Shown: positions 1 through 11,200, counted from the stretch's first letter. The stretch is 64,000 nt of DNA from Oleispira antarctica RB-8 (GCA_000967895.1 FO203512.1:1127582-1191581); one strand, 5' to 3'. Numbers and translations are program-made. The notes: generated by a model not told the origin, from the letters alone.

Positions 1-1580
1 CCCGCATTCAGGTAGAGCATCGCGTAACGGAATTATGTTATGCGTTGAGATTTGTTAATCCTGAAGATGAGACCGATTTCTTTATCGTAGAGTCTTTAGT
101 TGAAGCAATGGTATTACTAGCCGCTCATGGCCCTCGCTTACCTAAACCAGAACGTATTAAACGTAATAATGCATCAGTAGAGGCGCGTTTAAACGCCACT
201 AACCAAGCATTAGCCCCTCATGCCGGTGGTATCATTGAACACTGGTCAGATGCGCGTGAAGGTGAAATTCGTGACGATCAAGGTATCAGCTTACATAATC
301 CTGATACTGATGTGTTCATGAAATATCACTTGGCAGGCGCATACGATAGTAATATCGCTTTGTTATTAACCGTGGGTAAAGATCGTTTAGGCAGCTATCA
401 AGGTTTAGCAGAAGTATTACGTAAAACGGAATTAACCGGTAAAGACCTGTCGACTAATCTAGAGTTTCATTATGGATTGGTTAATTGGTTCTTGGGTAAT
501 AATATTAATGCGCGCCCAACAACCCGCTTTATCGTGCCTTATTTGACGGCGGTTGGTTTATTAAAACAAAAAGCCAATAACCTTGATCTCAATTTTGCTT
601 ACGAACAAGTCTGCAATAAAGCAATGGCAGCAGTTAAAGATGAAGACGCAAAGTCAGCGTTGCTCGACGTTTTAACTCGTAAGCAGCTATTATTAGTTCG
701 TCCACTGGAAAACTTATTAGCAGAGCCCCACGTATTAGCAGGCTGGTTAAGCTTGAATCAAAAATACTTTGAGCTAAATGCCAAAGGTGAAATTATTTGG
801 GTGGAAAATCCGGTTAAAGTATTATCTGAGGCGTATCACTTTTTGAATATGAACTTCAACGCCGACAATCCTGCTGCGAGTATGATTTGGGATCACGACC
901 ATGAAGTTTTAAGTCAAGCTCTGAATTTTTATGCAGAATTAGAAAATATTTTAGAAATTTCAAACTATGCCGAGCTGTGTAAAGCATTGGTGAAAAAGAA
1001 ATCACCTGTTGATACTATCGAAAGCGCACAATGGTTGGCCATTCAATCGGCGCACTTGGGCTATCAAGCGGGTAATGAAATATTATCGCTATTACCTTTC
1101 ATCGGTATTCAGACTCAATTCTTCGACTTAAAAGTTAACGAAGACTTAAGTGTACACATTCCTGAATCGTTATTTGATAAAGAACTGCAAGTACAAATGG
1201 CTAAAGTACTGGTACCACCACCAACGGCCAAAAGTGATGAAATATTAGCTCCTACCGGTGGTATGTTTTATTCTTGCGAAGCGCCAGGTATGCCACCGCT
1301 AGTAAAAGAAGGTGCGCACTTTGAAGCGGGTCAGCCGTTGTATATTATTGAAGTCATGAAGATGTTTAATAAAGTGAAAGCCCCTTTTTCTGGAACGGTG
1401 GATAAAGTCTTGGTCGAGGACGATGGCGCTATCATCAGTAAAGGTCAGGTTTTGTTTAAAATTACTCCAGATGAAAAAGCGGTGGTTGAGTCACCTGATG
1501 TGATAAGCGCACGCATAGAAGCGCAGACCGCTGAATTTTTAGACTCTATTATTCTTTCAGCATCTCTTACGGCTAAATAG
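1..1580 (+). CDS. Biotin-dependent acyl-CoA carboxylase alpha subunit, 5' end outside window
   Basis: This is the C-terminal part of a biotin carboxylase/biotin carrier protein that probably carboxylates propionyl-CoA or a related acyl-CoA. The reading frame is open from base 3 and begins RIQVEHRVTE, the biotin carboxylase active-site strand (normally NPRxQVEHxVTE), so the TTG at 45 is not the true start. The C-terminal part of the biotin carboxylase domain follows, with YDSNIALLLTVGKDR. A roughly 220-residue section I do not recognise comes next, then a biotinyl domain with EVMKMF, whose biotinylated lysine codon is at 1359. The protein must be longer than a standard PccA alpha chain. It lies 12 bp before the epimerase gene, so it heads or continues the methylmalonyl-CoA operon. 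The carboxyltransferase subunit is not in view. The exact acyl-CoA substrate is inferred from context only. Confidence 0.9.
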   Translation, partial: RIQVEHRVTELCYALRFVNPEDETDFFIVESLVEAMVLLAAHGPRLPKPERIKRNNASVEARLNATNQALAPHAGGIIEHWSDAREGEIRDDQGISLHNPDTDVFMKYHLAGAYDSNIALLLTVGKDRLGSYQGLAEVLRKTELTGKDLSTNLEFHYGLVNWFLGNNINARPTTRFIVPYLTAVGLLKQKANNLDLNFAYEQVCNKAMAAVKDEDAKSALLDVLTRKQLLLVRPLENLLAEPHVLAGWLSLNQKYFELNAKGEIIWVENPVKVLSEAYHFLNMNFNADNPAASMIWDHDHEVLSQALNFYAELENILEISNYAELCKALVKKKSPVDTIESAQWLAIQSAHLGYQAGNEILSLLPFIGIQTQFFDLKVNEDLSVHIPESLFDKELQVQMAKVLVPPPTAKSDEILAPTGGMFYSCEAPGMPPLVKEGAHFEAGQPLYIIEVMKMFNKVKAPFSGTVDKVLVEDDGAIISKGQVLFKITPDEKAVVESPDVISARIEAQTAEFLDSIILSASLTAK

Positions 1581-1592
1581 CAAGGTGACATT

Positions 1593-2024
1593 ATGATAGT
1601 TGCATTAGATCACATCGCGATTGCGGTTCCCGATTTAGAGAAATCGATTAAACGTTTTATGGAAGATTTTGGTCTTTCTTTTCAGGGCCAAGAAGATGTA
1701 GCAGCGGCTAAAACCAGCACCGCTTTTTTTCCATTAGCCGAAACCAGCATTGAATTAGTACACCCATTAAACGGTGAAGGTCCAATACAAGGGTATCTGG
1801 ATAAAAAAGGCGGTGGCTTGCATCATTTATGTTTTCGTAGCGATGACATAGACGCAGATGTTGAGCGCTTAAAAGAAAAAGGCTATCAGTTTTTATCAGA
1901 AGCACCGACGTTAGGTGCGCATAACTGTAGAGTTATCTTTATTCATCCAAAATCCTGTGATGGTGTTCTGATCGAGCTTAATCAGCCTCAAGATGCAAAT
2001 AACATTGCAGAAGGACAACACTAA
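1593..2024 (+). CDS. mce: Methylmalonyl-CoA epimerase
   Basis: The enzyme interconverts (S)- and (R)-methylmalonyl-CoA, linking the carboxylase product to the mutase. It is 143 residues, the usual family size. It has the vicinal-oxygen-chelate pattern: an N-terminal [15 protein letters not shown] metal-binding strand, [11 protein letters not shown] in the middle and VLIELNQ at the C-terminus. These supply the metal-binding His, His and Glu. An AAGGTGA ribosome site lies just before the ATG. The stop codon shares a base with the mutase start (TAATG), indicating translational coupling. Both neighbours belong to the same pathway, so the assignment is firm. Confidence 0.93.
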   Translation: MIVALDHIAIAVPDLEKSIKRFMEDFGLSFQGQEDVAAAKTSTAFFPLAETSIELVHPLNGEGPIQGYLDKKGGGLHHLCFRSDDIDADVERLKEKGYQFLSEAPTLGAHNCRVIFIHPKSCDGVLIELNQPQDANNIAEGQH

Positions 2025-4186
2025 TGTCAGAAGAACAGAAGTACACTCTGGCAGAGTGGGAAGCCTTGGCAATCAAGCAAATGAAAGGCTTAACGCCTGA
2101 AGAAATGGAATGGCATACCCCTGAAGGTGTGCCAATTAAAGTGCTGTACACTCAAGACGATGTGAAAGATCTTGAGTTCACTAATACCATGCCGGGTCTT
2201 GCACCTTATGTGCGAGGGCCGCAAGCGACTATGTATGCGGGCCGCCCTTGGACCATTCGTCAGTATGCTGGTTTTTCTACCGCAGAAGAATCGAATGCTT
2301 TTTATCGTAAGAACTTAGCGGCAGGTGCACAGGGTGTTTCAGTTGCATTTGATTTAGCGACGCACCGCGGTTACGACTCTGACCATCCTCGCGTCAGTGG
2401 TGATGTGGGTAAGGCCGGTGTTGCCATCGATTCTGTCGAAGATATGAAAATTTTATTCAATGAAATTCCGTTGGATAAAGTCTCTGTATCTATGACAATG
2501 AACGGCGCCGTATTGCCTATCTTAGCCAACTACATCGTTGCGGCAGAAGAGCAGGGGGTTAGCCAAGATAAATTATCGGGTACGATTCAAAATGATATTC
2601 TAAAAGAATTCATGGTGCGTAATACCTACATTTATCCACCGACACCCTCGATGCGAATCATCGGTGATATCATCGCCTACACCTCTGGCAATATGCCAAA
2701 GTACAACAGTATTTCCATCTCGGGTTATCACATCCAAGAAGCGGGCGCGGATGCGGCTCTTGAACTGGCTTATACCTTAAGTGATGGTCGAGAATACGTG
2801 CGCACAGCATTAGCTGCAGGATTAGATGTGGATGCCTTTGCGCCGCGCTTATCTTTCTTCTGGGGCATTAGCATGAACTTCTATATGGAGATCGCTAAGT
2901 TACGCGCCGGACGTTTATTGTGGAACCGCATCATGGCGGAATTTAAACCCAAAAATCCAAAGTCTTCTATGTTGCGAACGCACTCGCAAACATCTGGCTG
3001 GTCGTTGACCGAGCAAGACCCATACAATAACGTTGTGCGCACAACCATTGAAGCCATGGCCGCTGTATTTGGCGGAACGCAATCTCTGCATACCAATGCC
3101 CTAGATGAAGCCGTTGCATTGCCAACAGAATTCTCAGCACGTATCGCGCGTAATACGCAGATTATTATTCAAGAAGAAACGGGCATTACTCAAGTCGTCG
3201 ATCCTTGGGGTGGCTCTTATATGATGGAAAGCTTAACCCAGCAAATGGCGGATAAAGCTTGGGCATTGATTGAAGAAATTGAAGAAAAAGGCGGCATGGC
3301 AAAAGCCATTGAAGAAGGCTTGCCAAAACTTCGTATTGAAGAATCCGCTGCCCGCAAGCAAGCCCGTATCGATCGCGGCGAAGATGTTATTGTGGGGGTG
3401 AATAAACATCAGCTAAATGAAGAAGCTGATCTCGACATTCTTGAGGTCGATAATGTCGCGGTGCGTGAATCACAAATTAAACGTTTAACTGAAATTAAAT
3501 CCACTCGTGATAACGAAGCGGTTAACGCAGCGTTATCCGCCATTACGGCTGCCGCAAAAACAGGCGAGGGCAACCTGCTAGACTTAAGTGTGAAAGCTGC
3601 ACGTTTACGCGCAACCGTAGGTGAAATTTCAGACGCAATGGAAGAAGAATTCGGACGTTATAAAGCCGAGGCTCGTACTATCTCAGGTGTGTATGGCGCA
3701 TCATATGAAGATGATGCGGATTGGCAAACGATTAAAAGCGACATCGAAAGCTTTGAGACAGAGCAAGGCCGCCGCCCGCGAATGCTCGTCTGTAAAATGG
3801 GACAGGATGGTCATGACCGCGGTGCCAAAGTTATTGCTACGGCGTTTGCCGATGTCGGCTTTGATATCGATTTATCCCCTATGTTTTCCACGCCAGAAGA
3901 AGTGGCCAAACAAGCGGTCGAAAACGACGTTCACGTTGTTGGTGTATCGTCTCAAGCAGCAGGTCATAAAACCCTCATACCCTCGTTGATTGCCGCATTA
4001 AAAGCACAAGGTGCTGACGATATCATTGTTGTTGCTGGCGGTGTTATTCCGAAGCAAGATTATGATTATTTATGGGACGCTGGGGTGAAGGGGATTTTTG
4101 GTCCAGGCACTAAAATCCCAATCAGTGCGCGCGCGGTGCTTGAAGCGATTAAAGCTGCACAGGTTAATGATGCTCCAGCTAATTAG
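2024..4186 (+). CDS. scpA: Methylmalonyl-CoA mutase, single-chain
   Basis: This adenosylcobalamin enzyme converts (R)-methylmalonyl-CoA to succinyl-CoA, feeding propionate carbon into the TCA cycle. The 720-residue protein has the full catalytic barrel with [13 protein letters not shown] near the N-terminus and [20 protein letters not shown] in the middle. The C-terminal B12 domain carries DGHDRG, with His597 the expected lower axial cobalt ligand, followed by VVAGGVIP. The length matches the self-sufficient catalytic chain rather than a split mutase. It overlaps the epimerase stop by one base and is 8 bp before the MeaB-type chaperone gene. Nothing suggests loss of activity. Confidence 0.96.
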   Translation: MSEEQKYTLAEWEALAIKQMKGLTPEEMEWHTPEGVPIKVLYTQDDVKDLEFTNTMPGLAPYVRGPQATMYAGRPWTIRQYAGFSTAEESNAFYRKNLAAGAQGVSVAFDLATHRGYDSDHPRVSGDVGKAGVAIDSVEDMKILFNEIPLDKVSVSMTMNGAVLPILANYIVAAEEQGVSQDKLSGTIQNDILKEFMVRNTYIYPPTPSMRIIGDIIAYTSGNMPKYNSISISGYHIQEAGADAALELAYTLSDGREYVRTALAAGLDVDAFAPRLSFFWGISMNFYMEIAKLRAGRLLWNRIMAEFKPKNPKSSMLRTHSQTSGWSLTEQDPYNNVVRTTIEAMAAVFGGTQSLHTNALDEAVALPTEFSARIARNTQIIIQEETGITQVVDPWGGSYMMESLTQQMADKAWALIEEIEEKGGMAKAIEEGLPKLRIEESAARKQARIDRGEDVIVGVNKHQLNEEADLDILEVDNVAVRESQIKRLTEIKSTRDNEAVNAALSAITAAAKTGEGNLLDLSVKAARLRATVGEISDAMEEEFGRYKAEARTISGVYGASYEDDADWQTIKSDIESFETEQGRRPRMLVCKMGQDGHDRGAKVIATAFADVGFDIDLSPMFSTPEEVAKQAVENDVHVVGVSSQAAGHKTLIPSLIAALKAQGADDIIVVAGGVIPKQDYDYLWDAGVKGIFGPGTKIPISARAVLEAIKAAQVNDAPAN

Positions 4187-4194
4187 GCCAAACC

Positions 4195-5163
4195 ATGATT
4201 GATTTGGAAAAACTAAGAAGTGGTAATCGTCGGGCGTTAGCTAAGGCGATTACCCTGGTTGAAAGCAAGCTTGATAAGCACCGAATTGAAGCTCAAGAGT
4301 TGCTTAATCAGCTATTGCCGCACACAGGCAATAGCATCCGTATTGGTATTTCCGGTATTCCCGGTGTAGGAAAATCGACCTTTATTGAAGCGTTTGGCCA
4401 ATACCTTATTCAGCAAGGAAAAAAAGTCGCGGTGCTGGCGGTTGATCCAAGCTCTCCTTTGCGTGGAGGTAGTATTCTGGGGGATAAAACCCGTATGGAG
4501 ATGCTCTCGCGTGAAGATAATGCTTTCATTCGCCCCTCTCCAAGCGAAGGTGCTTTAGGTGGCGTTGCGCAAAAAACTCGCGAAACTATGCTGTTATGTG
4601 AAGCCGCGGGCTACGATGTTATCTTGGTAGAAACCGTGGGTGTCGGTCAGTCAGAATACGAAGTTGCAGGCATGGTTGATTTCTTCTTAGTGCTTATGCT
4701 GCCCAATGCGGGTGATGAGTTACAAGGTATCAAGCGAGGCATTATGGAATTGGCCGATGCGTTAGTCATCAATAAAGCCGATGGCGAAAGCTTAAGTCTT
4801 GCCAATCAAACTCAAGGGCATTACAAAAATGCATTCAAATTAATGAAGCAAAATAGCTTCTGGACGCCGACGGTCAAAACTTGCTCAGCACTGAATAATG
4901 AACGCATCGAAGATGTTTGGCAGATGATTAGTGATTATTACAAAGCGGCTAATGAAAATATTAATGCGGGTATTAGTTCGTTTGCAGAGAAGCGTGCTCG
5001 TCAAAATAGTGAATGGTTAAATAAACTCATCCATGAAATGCTAGAACTAAAACTAAAGCAAAATATTGATGTGAAAAATACATTGCCGCAGTTGCAGGAT
5101 GACGTTTTAAATAATAAAACCACTCCCTATAATGCCGCTCAACAAATAATTGATTTGCTATAA
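4195..5163 (+). CDS. meaB: Methylmalonyl-CoA mutase-associated GTPase (ArgK/MeaB family)
   Basis: This G3E-family P-loop GTPase protects and reactivates methylmalonyl-CoA mutase by gating delivery of intact cofactor. The 322 residues include Walker A GIPGVGKST (residues 54-62), AVDPSSPLRGGSILGDKTRM, ETVGVGQSE as the switch region and NKADG as the guanine-specificity motif. The family was once called ArgK, with a claimed arginine-transport kinase role, but position directly after the mutase gene supports the chaperone role. It is 8 bp downstream of the mutase and 12 bp upstream of the thioesterase gene. Confidence 0.94.
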   Translation: MIDLEKLRSGNRRALAKAITLVESKLDKHRIEAQELLNQLLPHTGNSIRIGISGIPGVGKSTFIEAFGQYLIQQGKKVAVLAVDPSSPLRGGSILGDKTRMEMLSREDNAFIRPSPSEGALGGVAQKTRETMLLCEAAGYDVILVETVGVGQSEYEVAGMVDFFLVLMLPNAGDELQGIKRGIMELADALVINKADGESLSLANQTQGHYKNAFKLMKQNSFWTPTVKTCSALNNERIEDVWQMISDYYKAANENINAGISSFAEKRARQNSEWLNKLIHEMLELKLKQNIDVKNTLPQLQDDVLNNKTTPYNAAQQIIDLL

Positions 5164-5175
5164 ATAGGCCTTATT

Positions 5176-5673
5176 ATGAATGCGTCATTGACCCCAGATC
5201 AGGTTAGTAAAAAACTCAAACAGTTTTTCAGCGACCATCTTCCTATCTCACAATTCATGGGTTTAGAAATTGAATCTTATGATGGTGACACCTTAATTCT
5301 CACAGCACCGTTAGAGCCCAATATTAACGATAAGCAAACCGCTTTTGGCGGCAGTTTATACAATGCGGCGGTGATGGCGTGTTGGGGAATGGTCTATCTT
5401 AAAACCCAAGAGGAGAATATTGCCTGCAATCAAGTTGTGACTGAAGGCAATATGAAATACATAGCCCCTGTCTATGGCCGTATTCGCGCCATCTGCCATG
5501 CCCCGGATGAAGAGGAGCTTGCCAATTTTTTTGATCATTTTGAACGCAAAGGTAAAGCCAGAATTAGCTTAGAAGCCGCGATTTATAATGATGCTTGCGT
5601 AATGAAAATTGAGCCAGAAACAAAACCTTCTGTTAAGTTCAATGGTCAATATGCCATTCTAAAAAATCAGTAA
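5176..5673 (+). CDS. Putative hotdog-fold thioesterase, YiiD C-terminal type
   Basis: The 165-residue protein resembles the thioesterase domain found at the C-terminus of YiiD. A hotdog helix motif (AFGGSLYNAAVMACWGMVYL) is followed by VTEGNMKYIAPVYG, a typical thioesterase strand pair. It has no signal peptide or membrane segment, so it should act in the cytoplasm. It is the last gene of the methylmalonyl-CoA operon, 12 bp after the GTPase gene. It may therefore hydrolyse an acyl-CoA that accumulates in this pathway, but the substrate is a guess. The fold call is reasonably sure, the role is not. Confidence 0.7.
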   Translation: MNASLTPDQVSKKLKQFFSDHLPISQFMGLEIESYDGDTLILTAPLEPNINDKQTAFGGSLYNAAVMACWGMVYLKTQEENIACNQVVTEGNMKYIAPVYGRIRAICHAPDEEELANFFDHFERKGKARISLEAAIYNDACVMKIEPETKPSVKFNGQYAILKNQ

Positions 5674-5683
5674 CGACACCGCG

Positions 5684-6442
5684 TTAGTTTAAAGTTTCTT
5701 CTATCTGAAACGCTTCATCCATCTGTTGAGTCGTTTCAGGTCGTAAAAAATCCAAGATTAATCGCCCAATAAAATTGGCATCCGTGCTATGGCGTAGTGA
5801 ATTAATAGCGTCGCTACACGCTGGCTCGCCTATATTCTTGGCACGGAGCCTAAATAACAAAGTGCTGTATTCACCACTAAATTCTGGATGTCCTTGCAGA
5901 GTCACAATGTGTTGGCCAATTGTAAAGCCCGCATAGGGACAAAAATTATCACTAATAAAATTGCGCGCGTTGTCAGGTAGCTTAACAACTTGATCTTTAT
6001 GGCTATAAATTAAATCTAAATGCTTAGGCAGTGATTGCGAAAATGGAGAGTCTGAAATCGTCGCTAATGAACGTACACCAACCCCCCAGCCCTTATTGCT
6101 TTCTTCTACTGAGCCACCCAGGGCCTGAGCAATTAATTGATGACCAAAACACACACCAAATACTTTTGCTCTTGCCTGATCTGCGCTAATAATCCAGTTT
6201 GATAGTGGTTTAATCCAAAGGTGCTCTTCATATGCCCCTGCCTTTGAGCCGGTAATGATGTAAGCATCACACTCGTCTAAAAGCAGTGGTAATTCGCCTT
6301 GCTGAACTTGATAATAAACAAACTCGAGCTTGGAATCGTCCAGTTGAGTTAAATACTTTTCAAACATCAAACCGTAAGAACCATAATCATTAATTAGATC
6401 ATCGTATAAAACATCGGTTTCTAACAATCCAATACGCATCAT
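5684..6442 (-). CDS. Class I glutamine amidotransferase, GMP-synthase-like
   Basis: This 252-residue stand-alone glutaminase-type domain has the nucleophile elbow FGVCFGHQLIAQALGG and the downstream LQGHPEF bearing the His and Glu of the triad. Proteins of this size and pattern (COG0518) often act as gamma-glutamyl hydrolases or amidotransferases of unknown acceptor. It lacks the ATP pyrophosphatase domain, so it is not GMP synthetase. Translation probably starts at one of the two adjacent ATG codons at 6437-6442, behind AAGGAG. It converges on the thioesterase gene with a 10-bp gap and no obvious terminator between them. Confidence 0.8.
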   Translation of the reverse strand: MMRIGLLETDVLYDDLINDYGSYGLMFEKYLTQLDDSKLEFVYYQVQQGELPLLLDECDAYIITGSKAGAYEEHLWIKPLSNWIISADQARAKVFGVCFGHQLIAQALGGSVEESNKGWGVGVRSLATISDSPFSQSLPKHLDLIYSHKDQVVKLPDNARNFISDNFCPYAGFTIGQHIVTLQGHPEFSGEYSTLLFRLRAKNIGEPACSDAINSLRHSTDANFIGRLILDFLRPETTQQMDEAFQIEETLN

Positions 6443-6552
6443 TAAAACTCCTTCTTGTTATTATGAATATTGTTGTGTTGTATTCATTTAACGCCCTCTA
6501 ATTTCGAGGGTTGTACCATTGTGTAGATTCTTCTTAGGAAAAAGAGCGCGAG

Positions 6553-6810
6553 TTAATGTCGTGTCTGCGAGTTATTAACAATAAATTGGCTGGCATCTCT
6601 TTTTTTCAAGGGCTCAATTATACTTTCTAAACCATTAATCTTAATTTCCAATGCCAGTCCTAGTAACATACCTAAACGGCCTTCTGGCATTCCCTTTTTC
6701 GCGAACCATAATAAATACTCTTCAGGAATATCTATTAATATACGACCTTGGTATTTACCAAAAGGCATGTGTTCATTTGCAAGCGCGAGCAAATCTTTCT
6801 TTTCGAACAT
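6553..6810 (-). CDS. DUF3820 family protein
   Basis: This small cytoplasmic protein of 85 residues has the family core LANEHMPFGKYQGR, IDIPEEYLLWFAKKGMPEGRLG and LALEIKINGLE. Pfam labels the family a putative quorum-sensing-regulated virulence factor. That name comes from Pseudomonas work and says little about function here. I chose the ATG at 6810 because family members usually begin a few residues before the DLLALAN segment. An in-frame GTG at 6852 would add 14 residues. Neither start has a strong ribosome-binding site. Confidence 0.75.
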   Translation of the reverse strand: MFEKKDLLALANEHMPFGKYQGRILIDIPEEYLLWFAKKGMPEGRLGMLLGLALEIKINGLESIIEPLKKRDASQFIVNNSQTRH

Positions 6811-6976
6811 GAATAAATCATCTTTGGTTAACTGACTTTCCCATAGTATCACTTGCGAAAAACTTGTGCTTTACCGATACTAGCGCATTTTTATGACCTC
6901 ATTATTAAAGTTGGCTAATAATTAACCACCATTGCTCACTTTAGTCATCAGATTCGCCCAAAATTAGGAGCCCAGA

Positions 6977-7459
6977 ATGGCCATTGCAAAAGATACTGTT
7001 GTTCAATTTCATTACACCCTTAAAGATGCCGACGGTACTGTTATCGAAAGCTCTTACGATGGCGAAGCCATGGCATACCTGCATGGCCACGGTAATATCA
7101 TCCCAGGTCTTGAAGATGCGATGCTAGGCAAAGAAGCGGGCGCAGAGTTTACGGCCACAGTAGCACCAGAAAAGGCCTATGGTCAGCGTGATGAAACAGC
7201 CATGCAACGAGTGCCTATTAAGCACCTGCAGGGCGCTAAAAAATGGAAAAAGGGCATGGTTGCTCATGTAGAGACTGAGCAAGGCCAGCGCCAAGTAACG
7301 GTAATTAAAGTAGGTAAGTTTATGGTTGATGTTGATGCCAATCATCCGTTTGCGGGCAAGGAATTAACCTTTGAAGTGAAGGTTGAAGAGATGCGTGCAG
7401 CAACTGCTGAAGAAATTCAACATGGGCATGCCCATGGCATTGGTGGTCACCAGCACTAA
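6977..7459 (+). CDS. slyD: FKBP-type peptidyl-prolyl isomerase, SlyD-like (copy 1)
   Basis: This cytoplasmic prolyl isomerase and chaperone has the SlyD layout. The FKBP half starts AIAKDTVVQFHYTLKDADG and continues with YLHGHGNIIPGLEDAMLGK. The insert-in-flap chaperone domain follows, and then a His-rich tail (HGHAHGIGGHQH) that in SlyD binds nickel. The tail is much shorter than in E. coli SlyD, and total length is 160 residues. AGGAG lies 9 bp before the ATG. It keeps the IPGLE active-site segment, unlike the second copy at 18075. Monocistronic as far as spacing shows. Confidence 0.9.
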   Translation: MAIAKDTVVQFHYTLKDADGTVIESSYDGEAMAYLHGHGNIIPGLEDAMLGKEAGAEFTATVAPEKAYGQRDETAMQRVPIKHLQGAKKWKKGMVAHVETEQGQRQVTVIKVGKFMVDVDANHPFAGKELTFEVKVEEMRAATAEEIQHGHAHGIGGHQH

Positions 7460-7534
7460 CTTATTTATCGAGAAAGATGGTAATTAGCAGAGCTTGTCTA
7501 TACTAAATCTAATGAAATAGTATTTAGGAACAGT

Positions 7535-8233
7535 ATGGATCAAGCTCTGCAGGCACAAATTCAGTTACCGATCCCCTCTTTAGAAGATTCCTTACGTTTA
7601 GGGCAAAGTCTTCACCTAGAGTTCGAAGGTTTACCGGCATTAAGTGGCGGTTATCATTTGTGGGGAATCTGCCCTAATCAATCGATTATGGTTTCGGCTC
7701 CCCAACTTGAACTTAGTGATCAATTATTAGCTATTCCTGTCAAAGCTCGACTATTCATTGAACAGCTAGATAGTGCCTGTGCATTTCGCACCACAGTGAC
7801 TGACTTATGCGCCAGGCCCTCACCTTATCTACACATCGAAATGCCAAGCAATATGGTAACGGGAGAAGTGCGAAGAAATAACAGAGCGAACATTCGTTTG
7901 CCTTGTGAATTACGCTATTTTGATTCTCGAACTTTAGACCCTACCCATATAACGCAAAACATCATGACGCAAAAAATTCTTCATGCTGAAATGATTGATG
8001 CCAGTATTTGTGGTTGTCGTATTCATACCACCGCAAATGATTTAAAAGTAGGTGATACCATTATTATGGCGTTTGAAATACGTATATTCGGTATTCTTCA
8101 AACAATTGATTTGTCTGCCATTATTCGTTCTCGTAAAGAAACAAAAGAAGGCTATTCTCTAGGCGCTCAATTTCTAGAGATGAAAGACTGCCATAGAATT
8201 GCATTAAGCAGCTATTTACTTAAGCATTGTTAA
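7535..8233 (+). CDS. PilZ domain protein with YcgR-like N-terminal domain
   Basis: This 232-residue cytoplasmic protein is a likely c-di-GMP effector. The first ~110 residues look like the YcgR-type flagellar-brake/N-PilZ fold. The C-terminal half carries the two c-di-GMP contacts of PilZ: an RxxxR-type motif in EVRRNNRANIRL and DASICGCR, matching D/NxSxxG, followed by YSLGAQF. It lies 36 bp upstream of a GGDEF-EAL protein, so maker/breaker and receptor of c-di-GMP are probably transcribed together. The output could be flagellar or surface control, but no flagellar genes are in the window. Confidence 0.85.
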   Translation: MDQALQAQIQLPIPSLEDSLRLGQSLHLEFEGLPALSGGYHLWGICPNQSIMVSAPQLELSDQLLAIPVKARLFIEQLDSACAFRTTVTDLCARPSPYLHIEMPSNMVTGEVRRNNRANIRLPCELRYFDSRTLDPTHITQNIMTQKILHAEMIDASICGCRIHTTANDLKVGDTIIMAFEIRIFGILQTIDLSAIIRSRKETKEGYSLGAQFLEMKDCHRIALSSYLLKHC

Positions 8234-8269
8234 TGTTTCATTCAAGCCTTTATTCGTAGTAGGGAAGGC

Positions 8270-11200
8270 ATGCAAAAAAAATCAGAAATCACAGATTCAC
8301 ATAAATATCGTTCTTTAGCTTATAAGATATTAATGAATATCTCTAATGCTTCAAATAAATTGATCGCTTCAGTCTTTCGTCGCTCGCTAAAAAAAGATGA
8401 TGATCAGCGCTATAATCTTCCAGTGGATGATCTTAAATCGGCTGACTGGGAGTGGGATTTAGAAACAGGCTTTCTACGATTCAATCGAGATTTTGTTGAG
8501 CGTGCTGGTGGCGTTGTGGATCAAAGTACCGTTACTATCGACTGGCTATTAGAACGAATACATTCGCAGGATAGAGACGGGGTCATAGCATCTGCCAAAG
8601 AATATCTTAAAAATCCTCAGCGTCCGTTAGAGTTAACTTTCCGTATTTATGACATTGACCATCAGTGCCTCTCTGTTCAATGTCGTGGGGTTTCTGTAGG
8701 TAAGAATGAAATGCAAATATTAGGAACATTTAATTTTTTAACCAGCAATGAGCAGATCGAACGAAAGTTAAATCGTTATTTGCAGCTAGAGCGCCTTATG
8801 GCGAAATTATCTCAGCAATTCCTAACAGTGCATCAGATCGGTATTGAGCAATCTTTAGTAGCAGCGCTCAATTTGTTAACAGAGAGTATTAGCGGTGTTC
8901 GCAGTTGTTTAATTCATTGTAATCCAGATCAGACGACTTCTTTTCCTGACGTTTATGAATGGGGCAGCCCAGAAGTCTCCTCTATGAAGCAATTTATAGC
9001 GAAGCTTAATAGTGAAGAGTTAGGGCATATCTGTAGTATTTTCTCTTCGAGCAATACCGTATTTTTACCGGATTCAGCTTTAGATATCGTTTTGCAGAAA
9101 CAGATACTTTTAGGTATGAACTCTTCTATGGTCATTTCTCTTCCTTTGCAAGGAGGGAGTTTGGGGACAGGCTGTTTGCTGTTGGGCTTTGATGGTTTTT
9201 CGGGCACTTGGCGTAAAGAAGATGTCAGCTTATTACGTAGTATTGCTGATTTGTTTTTTATTATTCTTGATCGTGAAGCGGTACAGAAAAAATTACACAT
9301 GAGGCAGGAGCAGTTGTTAGAAAATCAAGCAATTGCAAAGATTGGCAGCTGGACTTTAGATAATGACAGTGAAACTTTAAAATGCAGTCCCGAAGTTTAT
9401 AAGATCTTTGAAGTTGAAATTGAAAAAGATATTAATTTTGATCTTTTTATGCAGTTTGTTCACCCAGATGACCGAAAAAATGCAGAAGAAATTATAGGAA
9501 ATTCAATTGAAGAAAAAGCTGCTTATAACTTCGTCTATCGCATTATTTCATCTTCAGGTAAATTAAAATATGTTCAGGGTAGGGGTCAGGCTATTGTCGA
9601 TGATGCGGGTAAATTATTACGACGTATCGGTTCAGTCACAGATGTTACCGAGCATAAGCAGGCAGAAGAAAAAAATCGTTTGTCGGCGATTATGTTTGAA
9701 TCTACCCAAGAAGGCGCATTAATTACCGATAAGAACACCTACATTATTGCTGTTAATAAAGCCTTTACCGATATTACGGGCTATAGCGAAGAGGAAGCCT
9801 TGGGTAATCGACCTAACTTACTAAAGTCGGGAAAACAGAGTAAAAAATTCTATGCTCGTATGAGAGACTCTTTAGATAAAAATGGTAGTTGGGCAGGAGA
9901 AATTTGTAATAAACGAAAGAATGGAGATTTTTATCCAGAATGGTTATCGATTAAAAATGTATACGACGACAATGATAAAATAATTAATCGAATAGCCGTA
10001 TTTTCCGACATTAGTCATCTTAAAAAAACAGAAGAACAGATTGAGAAGTTGTCTTATCAGGATCAATTAACGGGCTTACCTAATCGACTATTATTTCAAT
10101 CTCGGTTATCGCATGCTTTAGATGTCGCGAAGCGAAACAAGTATCCATTAGCTGTAATGTATATCGATCTTGATCATTTTAAAAACATTAATGATAGCTT
10201 AGGCCATAGTGTAGGTGATGAAGTATTACTTATGATAGCGGAGCGCTTGAAAAATCGAGTCCGTGAATCAGATACCCTGGCGCGCATAGGGGGTGATGAA
10301 TTTATTTTATTATTAGAGCAAATTGATGATGTTGAGCAAGTTGCTTATGTTGCACAGTCTATTTTAGAACTCATGGCTGAACCCTTTGAGTTTAATGATG
10401 GGAAAAATATTTTCTTAGGGGTAAGCATTGGCATCAGTTTTTATCCAAACGATGGGTTATCGGCATCAGAGTTAATTAGTCATGCGGATGCTGCCGTATC
10501 ACAAGCTAAAGATAATGGTCGAAACTGTGTGCATTTTTATACGCTTGAGCTAACACAAGCTGCACAAGAAAGAATGCGCTTAGAAAGTGAATTGCGCCGA
10601 GCATTGGTGAATAAAAGTGAATTACAACTCTATTACCAACCTCAAGTGAATATAGAAAGTGGCGAGGTGGTTGGTGCTGAAGCATTATTGCGTTGGCATC
10701 ACCCTAGTGATGGGGTTATCTCACCGTTGGTATTTCTGCCAGTAGCGGAAAGAAGCGGCCTAATGGCAGCAATAGATTATTGGGTATTAGAAACCGGCTG
10801 CCAGCAGCAAGCAAGTTGGAAAGAAAACGGCTTACCTTTTTTTATATTAGCCATTAATATCACTAAATACAGCTTTATGGATGCCAGCTTTTTATCTCAA
10901 ATTAATAGTATTATTAAAGCAACAGGAGTTAATCCAGAAACCATTGAGTTAGAAATTACCGAAGGGGCTTTAATTGAACCGAGCCCACAGGTTATTCAAA
11001 CAATTGCCGAATTAAAAAGAATAGGGTTCACGCTTGCTATTGACGATTTTGGAACGGGTTATTCGTCGCTAGCGTATTTGCAGCGGTTTAATGTGGATAA
11101 ATTAAAAATTGACCGCAGTTTTGTTAAAGACGTATTAACCGATGCACAAGGCGAAGCGATTACCAGTGCTATTATTTCGATGGCAAAGAGTTTGAATTTG

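Noticed and set aside
3621-3989. 122-residue ORF within the mutase gene
   Set aside because: It overlaps the B12 domain in another frame and reads as an out-of-frame shadow.
4195-5163. Arginine transport kinase ArgK
   Set aside because: The old name is contradicted by position after the mutase and the G3E GTPase motifs.
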